Below are positions 57,057-64,000 of a stretch of DNA of 64,000 bases, piece by piece (positions within the stretch are counted from its first letter, which is position 1; each line of letters opens with the position of its first letter). The notes under the pieces were generated by a model that worked only from the letters and a program-made list of their open reading frames with translations, did not search any database and had not been told where the DNA came from. Origin of the DNA: Cyrtodaria siliqua (lineage: Eukaryota > Mollusca > Bivalvia > Adapedonta > Hiatellidae). A program made the position numbers and the translations under genes. Location: contig JAWPHD010001284.1 of the NCBI GenBank assembly GCA_037043455.1, forward strand, positions 186,001 through 250,000, given 5' to 3'.

Positions 57057-57654
57057 AGTCCTTTTCATCCTTTTTAATGTCCCTCCTCCTCCCCCGAGCC
57101 TTCCCCGAGAGCTGAACTTTCGTACTTGCGCGAACATCTGGCACGGGGAATCCCCGGGGAAACTACAATCAGCCGAGTCGTGTATCAGATACAGTATAGG
57201 CAGTATAGACTGGTGGTATGCCGACAGTTTCACTGACATAGCTCACTACATTACAAGTAGCACTGGTCGGCCTGGAACTAGTCTAATACAGTTTGCTGAC
57301 AAAAGTGGTCTACCTTGACTGGATTCCAAATCTATTACTATTTGTATGATGGTCTCGGTAGTACAACATAATACCGCTAGGTGCGCGCAGATCTAATAGC
57401 GCGGGAGAATCGTATCTGCTTGTTTATGGACTTCATACCGTTGCAGAATGGCAGAAGCCATTCCTCCGTTTGAGTTTATTGTTTGTATTTTTGTTAATGG
57501 GGTCAATTTTGAAGCCTCAGTATACATCTGACGGCTCAAGTTTGTGTGTGATTGTGTGTGTGTTTTTTTTTTGGTTTTTTTTGTTGTTGTTGCAACCCAC
57601 ACATTGTACTAGAGAAGCTCGTGCCTATAGCGCTTCACGTCTGCTCATCCACAT
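57057..57654. other. Segment between the two CGTGA patches
   Basis: Contains short protein-like frames (for example CANIWHGESPGKLQSAESC from the frame at 57040-57318, and an ATGGCAGAAGCC start at 57448) but no recognisable domain or exon structure. A GT-rich and T-rich run lies at 57545-57590. It may be an insertion that split one CGTGA-rich repeat. Confidence 0.35.
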
Positions 57655-57857
57655 TTAACGTGAAATGTGAAAGTTCTGCTATTTTCACGTGAAGATGTGA
57701 TCCTTGTTTTTATTTTACGTGATCACGTGAACCCCCCCCCCCCCAACCCCCCATCCCCCCACCCCACTTTGGGACCCCCTTTGAGAGCCGGATTTCTCCA
57801 AATTAAAAAACAAAAATATATTTTGACATTTTTTTCTTCTTCGAAAAAAACGTGAAA
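57655..57857. repeat. CGTGA-rich patch 2 with a poly-C tract
   Basis: AACGTGAAATGTGAAAG, TTTCACGTGAAGATGTG and ACGTGATCACGTGAACC are followed by C-rich runs (57732-57768), CTTTGGGACCCCC, and finally AAACGTGAAAACC. GGTCCCAAAG and CTTTGGGACC link it to patch 1 in inverted orientation. Confidence 0.5.
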
Positions 57858-59424
57858 ACCTACGCTGTTGTTTAATTTGAAAATGTCTAACCAAACAAAC
57901 AGAAACAAATTCAGTCAGGCCGTGAACGGGACACTGCCAATTAAAGGGACTGGAGGCGATCTGAAAAATTAAAGGGTGTCAATCCAAATACGAGTAAACC
58001 ATGACATGTGTTTCAGTTTCATATTCAATGTAAAAGTGCACCAAATAAGGCCCAATAAAATGCTGTATTCAATTATTGTTATTGAAAGGGTTTGAACGGT
58101 AAAACTCGACGACTCGTCTAGTATGTTGGTGCATACATTATTAATTCAAAAGATGCTTGTATACTATAATAAGTTCTTGTTTTCCGATCCAGCTGCTAAC
58201 AATATGAACCCCATATTAAATAATGTTGATGAATAAACATAAACAAATACAAAGAGTCGTCATATTTTCCAGTCCAAATATTTTCATAAATAAAAAATTC
58301 AACCGAAATTAATATGCTGCCTATTTAAGGCATGTGTAAATCTCATATAAAAATGAAGCACATTATAATAGTTTTTCTCTTGTATTTTAACTGGCACTAA
58401 TTCCTCTTCCAGACTGCCGATAGTCCCTTTATATAAAGTAACTGAGGTTCATTTTAATCTAGAAATGGGTTATACAATATCACTGTTTACAGTCCAATCC
58501 ACATATCAGAATAGTCACGTGCTTGATATTAGCTTATATCTAAACGTGATAGTTGGCAGAATGTTATTTTATATCAAAACAACTCTATAATCTCAAATAT
58601 ATGTAACAACTATCTAATTCGAATCTTCGACTCCTGCTATTCAGATTATCATTTCAACATGAAGAGATCTCATTAAAGGGGATCTGTTCGAAAATTTAAG
58701 GGTGCGCATATGAACTATATATACATATGTGTACATTTGTAGATATTTGCGATTTGAATCTGAATTTTGTTTTGTCGTCATCTTAACAAGTTTTTAATAA
58801 TAACGTCTCAAATATGGCTCTGTTTGACGTTTTTCATAAAAGTCGCGTTGTACTCAATTGTCGATGTTTTTAGCATCACAGAGTGTTAGTTTAGTCATAT
58901 GCAACTATTTTTTATATCACACTGTTCGTCTTGACGAGACATTTCATCCGATATATAAATTATATCATTTAAATTAAGCTGTAAACTATTATTTATAGAA
59001 TTTCCTATTTCTTTCGCCACTTTTTTAAGGTAGGTAATTTAAAGAAAAAAAACGACGTTAAAGCCATTTATCTTTTAAATGACTTCATAAAAAATGCAAG
59101 ATGTTAGTATGATTTAGAGAATTTAATTTCCTATCGGAATATAAAACAAAATTTGCTGGTCATCTGATTATGTTTTTCAGTATACTCGTTTTATTGATCA
59201 CAAACCTCTTCGAAAAATGAAGTCTCTGTCGACTTCGTGTTATTAACATATACGTTTACATATAACGTATACATCTGTTGTGAAATGTGTCTGTTGATGG
59301 CGGGTTACCAACTTTAAGTCTCTATCATCCAGATACACACAAGCTGAATGCAAGCGCAAACGATTGCCTGCACTCAATGTTCATAAAAGAGTTTGACTGA
59401 AAGTATTTTAAATAATGATATCTA
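57858..59424. other. Long AT-rich spacer
   Basis: No gene, RNA gene or repeat copy recognised in 1.5 kb. Short GGGACTGGAGGCG (57948) and TTAAAGGGGATCTGTTCG (58674) words resemble pieces of dispersed repeats, but no second copy was found here. Confidence 0.45.
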
Positions 59425-59727
59425 CTTTGCCAAGGTGTTGGCCTAGTGGATAGCACGGTGGATTTGACATCCGGAGGACTCGGGTCCAATCCTTACCGCC
59501 GACACTGTGTTTTGATGGTGTGTTCTTGGGCAAAACACTTTCCATTTGCCTCGTCCGTCGTATGGGGGTGTAAATCGGGCATGTAAGAGAACCACACAAA
59601 TCTAGACTTTAGTAAGAGAAGGGCAGGTTCCCGGATGTATGTGTATTTTAATCATTCCCTTCTCACTTGTGCTTCCCAAATTACCTATAATGTGTTGATA
59701 CGGCGTTAAACAACATTCGATTCATAC
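59425..59727 (+). mobile_element. SINE-B, full-length copy (plus strand)
   Basis: The head is CCAAGGTGTTGGCCTAGTGG with ATAGCACGGTGG (box A region) and GGGTCCAATCC (box B with one change). Then CGACACTGTGTTTTGATGG, TGTGTTCTTGGGCAAAACAC, a CTCGTCCGTCGTATGGGG block, CAGGTTCCCGGATG, TTACCTATAATGTGTTGATA and the 3' end GGCGTTAAACAACATTCG ATTCATAC. It aligns in order with 41311-41635. TACTTTGC before and TACTTTAC after the element may be a target duplication with one mismatch. Confidence 0.82.
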
Positions 59728-59990
59728 TTTACAGTTAACAAGGGTGAACCCGGTGCTCCGCTTACTACACCATGCACCCCACCCAACGCCCCCGCCCATA
59801 ATCCCCAACCCTAAATCAAAGAAGCAGGCAAGCATATATTTAACTTGTTTGTCAGATTTTAGGGAGCACGCACCAGGTTGTTCATCATAGGAGCTTTAAC
59901 TAGGGACGAAAATGGTCTGATGTGGACAGAGTGGACAAAAGCACCAACATTTCTGGGTTAGTAGTTGGTAGTCTAACTTGAAAATCTAAA
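59728..59990. other. Short spacer
   Basis: C-rich patch ACCCCACCCAACGCCCCCGC near 59775 and no other recognisable feature. Confidence 0.4.
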
Positions 59991-60260
59991 AGGGTCCCCG
60001 AGGTCACAGGTCATCCTGTTACTATTTTAGCGCATTTCAAAATGGCCGCCATCCAAATGCTTCAAGACAGCAATATATTTTTAATTATTGCTTAACCCAA
60101 AGAAGTTTTTGGCTTTGATGCAAGCATCTCTATAATATATTAAATGTCGCCCCTCCCATCATGTTAACTAGTTCTAGCACACTGCAAAATGGCCGCCATC
60201 CAAATTATTAAATATAGCAATATATTCTTAATTATGGCTTAACAGAAAAAACATTTACAC
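59991..60260. repeat. Two-unit ATGGCCGCC repeat
   Basis: AAAATGGCCGCCATCCAAAT occurs at about 60039 and 60186 (147 bp apart). Each is followed by an AGCAATATATT and TTAATTATGGCTTAAC-type stretch, and preceded by 'TCACAGGTCATCCTGTTACT' or its decayed counterpart. A third ATGGCCGCCACTC is at 60802. It shares the GATGGCCGCC flavour with the dispersed repeat at 2.1-3.7 kb but the modules differ. Confidence 0.6.
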
Positions 60261-60317
60261 AGAAATGTTTTATTTTATTTCTGGATTAGATTTAAGCTGC
60301 TCTGTAATATAATAAAT

Positions 60318-60471
60318 GCCCAAATCAGGCCATTCAAAGAAGTACAGGCAGTTTTCCACTGCTACAGACGTCTACAAACACAGCTTCATCACTAGGACAG
60401 TACCCCTGTGGAACTTTCTCCCAGACACCGCGGCTGAGACCCTGAGACTATCAACTTTCTCCTTCTAAGTC
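60318..60471 (+). pseudogene. LINE ORF2 extreme C-terminus
   Basis: The frame reads SGHSKKYRQFSTATDVYKHS then FITRTVPLWNFLPDTAAETL and ends at a stop at 60469-60471. The layout (T-x-x-Y-K-x-S-F-x-x-R-T-x-x-x-W-N-x-L-P) is the conserved tail of Jockey/CR1-like LINE reverse-transcriptase proteins. Nothing upstream is in frame beyond two stops near 60310, so the insertion is heavily 5'-truncated. It could be the same lineage as the RT relics at 48.3-49.5 kb, which lack this part. Confidence 0.65.
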
Positions 60472-60930
60472 AAAGCCCGTCCAGTTGCTAAGTAGGCCAA
60501 CGATCTATAACTACGCCGCATGGATATATGGATCCTGATATCTCAACTAGTCCTCGATGGATAAACAAGCAATTGGGGACTCTTATTCGTATGCCGTATT
60601 AGTTCCTATATATCTATCATCTCTTTTATTGCATCTTTTTAGCATGTCTAGCGAAGACAGTTCCGTTGCGTTATTGTCAAAGATGACAGTATATATGTAT
60701 ATATAGCTGTAGATGTTGGGTTTTGCAGTAAAAGAAGGTTCCTTTGGAATTTTAGGGGAAAATCTTAGTTGGAGGTTTAACGTGCTTTCCTATATAAGTC
60801 AATGGCCGCCACTCAAATCTAAATAAACTCCAGTTAACTATTTGCGGATTCATTTAGTGAAGTATCGTAATGAACACATTTCTGTGTTTTAGAGGAGTAG
60901 CTATAACGAAAGTTTCTATTTATAGGCGAG
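60472..60930. other. LINE 3' UTR candidate and spacer
   Basis: Presumably contains the 3' UTR of the LINE scrap just upstream, but its end could not be fixed. TATATATGTATATATAG occurs near 60690. Confidence 0.35.
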
Positions 60931-60939
60931 GTGGTCATC

Positions 60940-61590
60940 TTAGAAACTTTCCGGAATTTAAATTCAATTTGTGTACGGTGTTCCATTAGGGTCATCGTAC
61001 CTTCGCGTATCGACGTGTACAAATCGATGTGTGATGTTATGATGACGATGGTACGATGGTTCATCGCGTTATCGCCGTAATACCATCGTACCATCGCCGT
61101 CGTACCATCGTGCATCGACTTGTTAACTTGTCATCTTAGATACTTTCCGGAATTTAAATTCAATTTGTGTACGGTGTTCCATTAGGGTCATCGTACCTTC
61201 GCGTATCGACGTGTACAAATCGATTTGTGATGTTATGATGGCGATGGTACGATGGTCCATCGCGTTATCGCCGTAATCCCATCGTACCATCGCCGTCGTA
61301 CCATCGTGCATTGACTTGTTAACTTGTTTACAATAGTACTATCGTACCATCGCGCATCGACTTGTAAGCTTTACTTGCAAAGTTGTTACAAGTCGATGCG
61401 CGATGGTACGGTGGTATGATGGCGATGGTACAATGGTACAATGGTGAGAAAAGTGATGATCCATCGTACCATCTTCATAGTACCATGGTACTATCATCAT
61501 CGTACCATCGCCATCATACCATCATAGCATCGCGCATGGACTTGCAAACGTCGATTTGCGATGTACGATGGCCTTATCGGAACACCGTAC
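60940..61590. mobile_element. Foldback element of GTACCATCG words with internal 196-bp duplication
   Basis: The outer inverted ends are GTACGGTGTTCC (60973-60984, repeated at 61169-61180) and GGAACACCGTAC (61579-61590). A 196-bp block starting near 60946 (TAGAAACTTTCCGGAATTTA) is repeated directly from 61138, with a few substitutions. The interior is a mosaic of TCGTACCATCG and its complement CGATGGTACGA. At the centre, 61344-61367 and 61386-61409 (GTACCATCGCGCATCGACTT ...) form a 24-bp perfect hairpin around an 18-nt loop. Minus-strand open frames repeat the same peptide because of the duplication. No transposase. Confidence 0.8.
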
Positions 61591-61594
61591 TTTA

Positions 61595-62149
61595 GAAACA
61601 ACGAGACATGGTGAGAAATTTCACTGTGATAGTGGCATTTTTAATTTCGATAAATCTTCAGAAAACTGGAGAAAAAACATAAACAATTAAGAGTTAAGCA
61701 AACAATTCAAAAGAGCAGCTATATTTTTCTGTTAGATATATTCATATTAATATTCCGATATATTTTAAACAATTTTTGTACCTTTTAAATATAAAAGATG
61801 TGTTCACTGTTTGCTCCAATCCACGTCTCAACATCACAAGTCGAATACTTTAACCAACTCCATTGAACATTTCAATTTTAAAGCAGTCCTATAGTTTCTG
61901 CCAATTAATAGAAGTTCAATTTAATTAGAGTTAAATTGTACAAATATATCAATTCAAAACATTACTATCATTCATACTAATAAACAAATATTAGTAGTAA
62001 AACAGTATAATGCAGTGTAGGGAGTAAGTAAAACTAATTCACAATACTCTTATTAGTTTGTAGAACTTTATTAGTGTACAGTTCAGTCCCACTCAAAATA
62101 CTTGGAAATAGTTCTGGTTGACTTGACGTTTGGATATCGGTTACTAAAT
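61595..62149. other. AT-rich spacer
   Basis: No gene or repeat copy recognised. ATTAGAGTTAAATTGTAC and TACTAATAAACAAATATTAG words are the only local structure. Confidence 0.4.
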
Positions 62150-62394
62150 AAATTGTTTGGTGTTTAACGTCTTTTACGGCACATATTAGGCTATGCATGA
62201 CGGTCGTTTTTTAGTGGTGGAGGCAGACCACCAACTCCTTTCTATATAGAACCAGTGCTTTATACCCCCGCCATCCGTAAGATTCGACACACTTTCTCAC
62301 TTGAAAGTCAAGCTAACAGTATAATTCGAACCCGCAGCGGAGAGAGGCGAGACGGTTTGAATTGTATAGTTGTTACACTCTCGACCAAAGACGC
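62150..62394 (-). mobile_element. SINE-A copy, partly decayed
   Basis: On the minus strand: head GTCTTTGGTCGAGAGTGTAA, then CGCCTCTCTCCGCTGCGGGT with box B GGTTCGAATTATA. The central domain has TCTTACGGATGGCGGGGG and AGCACTGGTTCTATATAG, and the 3' end has AAAACGACCGTCATGCATAG and GACGTTAAACACC. Order and spacing match 35614-35873, where ACGACCGTCATACTAG and GACGTCAAACACC stand in the same places. More substitutions than that copy, and no clear target duplication. Confidence 0.78.
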
Positions 62395-62837
62395 GCAAAA
62401 ATAACAATAAAACATATATTATGATTACAAATCACTAAATTAAAGTTGAATTAAATGGTTTTGCGCATCAAGACGTTTTATCGTTGTCTCTAGAAACAAA
62501 AATACCAATATGTGAAGCTACTTTCTTAGTCGAATGTGGGCGGTACCTTCTTGACCGGGTGACGTCAACAAATGCGGATTGTTTTAGTAACAAACCAGTT
62601 GAAACGCAAGTGATGCCCGCTACTTATTAGGAATACAACTTCTCTGATGGGATCTTAATGTCGTATTAAGCATCTGAGATTTGTGTTGGCTAATCGTAAG
62701 CGTGCATATCTCATTTAACCAAAATATTGCTCGTTCTAGATGCGAGTGCTAAACACTGGGAGTGTGAATGTAATTATGCCCCTAAAATCCCACTGCTAAA
62801 GTATCAATATCTGTTATTTCTTGTAGTAATAGTAATA
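62395..62837. other. Spacer
   Basis: Holds a CRE octamer TGACGTCA at 62560-62567. No gene recognised. Confidence 0.4.
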
Positions 62838-62975
62838 TGAGGTTATTTAACAGTGTTGAGTACCATACTGAATTATATTGGACGAGTACCCAGCAGAGAG
62901 AATCTATATTTGGACGAAGCGAAGCTGGGTACGAGTACAGTTGAATTCAGTATTTTACTCAAAACTGTTAAATGC
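62838..62975. repeat. Foldback element
   Basis: The left arm 62846-62894 (TTTAACAGTGTTGAGTACCA ... GAGTACCCAGC) and right arm 62934-62972 (GCTGGGTACGAGTAC ... AAAACTGTTAAA) pair with some mismatches and indels around a ~39-nt loop with GAAGCGAAGC. Related termini recur at 63351-63380 (TGTACTCAGTACTGTTAAAT) and 63900-63930. Confidence 0.65.
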
Positions 62976-63930
62976 CATTTTTATTTTACAACTCAGTAAT
63001 CTAACCGAGTATTGTACATTTGAATCTAAACTTGATATTTTTGTTATTAATTGAAAAGAACAAAGTCAATATATTTTTCAACATTTATTAACAGTGTAAA
63101 ATGTAATTTGCAAAACACATTACTGTTAAGAATTATCTTTTCATAGTACAAATACGGAGTATGGATTTTTTGGAATCTACTAAATATAGATTTATGGGAC
63201 TCTAGATACCAGATGGAGACAATATGAAACTAATGCAGATATTTTTATTAAAACAACTGTTTTGAGTACAATAGTGGAAATATGGGATTGTCAAATGGTT
63301 AAAAATACAGGAGCTTGGTTAGATTTATACAGGTGTGGAATAATATGAGGTTAGGTATTGTACTCAGTACTGTTAAATAACCTCTTTATTTCACACCTCA
63401 CTAATTGAAACAAATGTTGTACATTTGAATTCTTGATATTTCGGTTATTAATTGAACAGAAAAATAAACAATACGTATTTCAACATTTATTAACTGTGTA
63501 AAATGTAATTTGAAAACCACACGTAAATAAAAAAAGGAGTACATTTTCAAGTAAATTTCAGATAAAATCAAATTTCGAGGTTACTCCTTACTGAATCATT
63601 GATTTTGACTGTTAGAGTTATCGTCCCATAGTACAATTATGGAATATGGATGTTTATACTCCACATCTAATGACATAGCACAAATACGGAATATGGCTTT
63701 TTTGGACTCCACATCTACTGAATATAGATATATTGGACTCTAGATACCAGATTGTGGAGTACACTATGAAAACAGTGTATCTATTTTTGTTGTATAAAAC
63801 TCAACTGCCTTGAGTACAATAGCGGAAATATGGGATTTTTACATGGGTAAAAAGACAAAAAGAGATTGGTTAGAATTATACAGGTGTGAAATAAAAGTCA
63901 GTTATATTAGACATGTACCCAGTGAATAGA
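62975..63930. repeat. Degenerate ~410-bp tandem duplication
   Basis: Matching pieces: TTTCAACATTTATTAACAGT (63075) and TTTCAACATTTATTAACTGT (63478); GTGTAAAATGTAATTTG in both; GGACTCTAGATACCAGAT at 63200 and 63738; GAGTACAATAGTGGAAATAT (63264) and GAGTACAATAGCGGAAATAT (63812); ACAGGTGTGGAATAA (63329) and ACAGGTGTGAAATAA (63880). Offsets run from about 403 to 548 because copy 2 has extra internal duplication of a CATAGTACAATTATGGAATA/CATAGCACAAATACGGAATA word. No coding role seen. A CRE octamer is at 63956-63963. Confidence 0.7.
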
Positions 63931-64000
63931 ATTTACATTTACAGTCGCAGCGTGATGACGTCACAAGCTTTCATAAAAGAGAAAAAGAGACAAGTGTTAG

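Noticed and set aside
57448..57530. Short frame starting ATGGCAGAAGCC that could be a first exon
   Set aside because: Only 27 codons before a stop, with a weak donor-like GTATAC and no partner exon.
60834..61311. Two similar minus-strand proteins starting MHDGTTAMVRW
   Set aside because: They reflect the 196-bp direct duplication inside a foldback element and have no recognisable domain.

Overview
The window looks like non-coding, repeat-dominated nuclear DNA of a lophotrochozoan, most likely a bivalve mollusc. The pointers are AT-rich sequence, eukaryotic LINE reverse-transcriptase relics, tRNA-headed SINEs with box A/box B promoters, many foldback elements, and an 'AGCTCACCTGAGC ... GGTGAGCGA' dispersed repeat of a kind I associate with mollusc genomes. 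The species call is inference. I found no complete host gene: the protein-like reading frames I can interpret are mobile-element remnants, apart from one weak candidate at 44718-44954.

Layout. 0.4-1.5 kb: a 5'-truncated LINE on the minus strand. 2.07-3.74 kb: a dispersed repeat built from degenerate ~150-400 bp modules carrying GATGGCCG. 4.69-25.72 kb: a ~21 kb minisatellite with a 28-bp unit (about 750 units). It is organised as nested higher-order repeats of 430, 2226, ~4510, 871 and 704 bp and is interrupted once by a LINE 3' tail. 27.7-28.3 kb: two foldback elements. 29.35-30.78 kb: a second LINE copy of the same lineage as the first. 32.4-33.5 kb: two SINE fragments, one split by a 473-bp MITE with 45-bp terminal inverted repeats. 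33.7-34.5 kb: dispersed GCTTCGCTTCGCGAAGC hairpins and a cluster of CRE palindromes. 35.6-41.6 kb: SINEs (one with a clean 12-bp target-site duplication), a ~41-bp tandem repeat carrying CRE sites, and a tRNA-like gene. 42-44.5 kb: a broken LINE, foldbacks and a G-without-C low-complexity tract. 45.4-49.7 kb: a large degenerate inverted repeat whose right arm is split by a 1.4-kb element bounded by a 16-bp perfect inverted repeat and holding two RT pseudogene fragments head to head. 50.4-51.7 kb: a tandem duplication with extremely regular palindromes. 53.0-56.2 kb: three unrelated minisatellites in a row (59/71 bp, 26 bp, 22 bp). 56.3-64 kb: more SINEs, a LINE C-terminal scrap, a foldback element made of GTACCATCG words, and a ~410-bp degenerate duplication.

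There is no gene pathway to reconstruct. The interest lies in how the repeats are nested and homogenised, which gives relative ages for insertions and shows recent segmental amplification inside the giant array. The CRE octamer TGACGTCA recurs at least 13 times, all outside the giant array, several times inside repeat units. All homology statements rest on reading the sequence by eye; no database search was possible.
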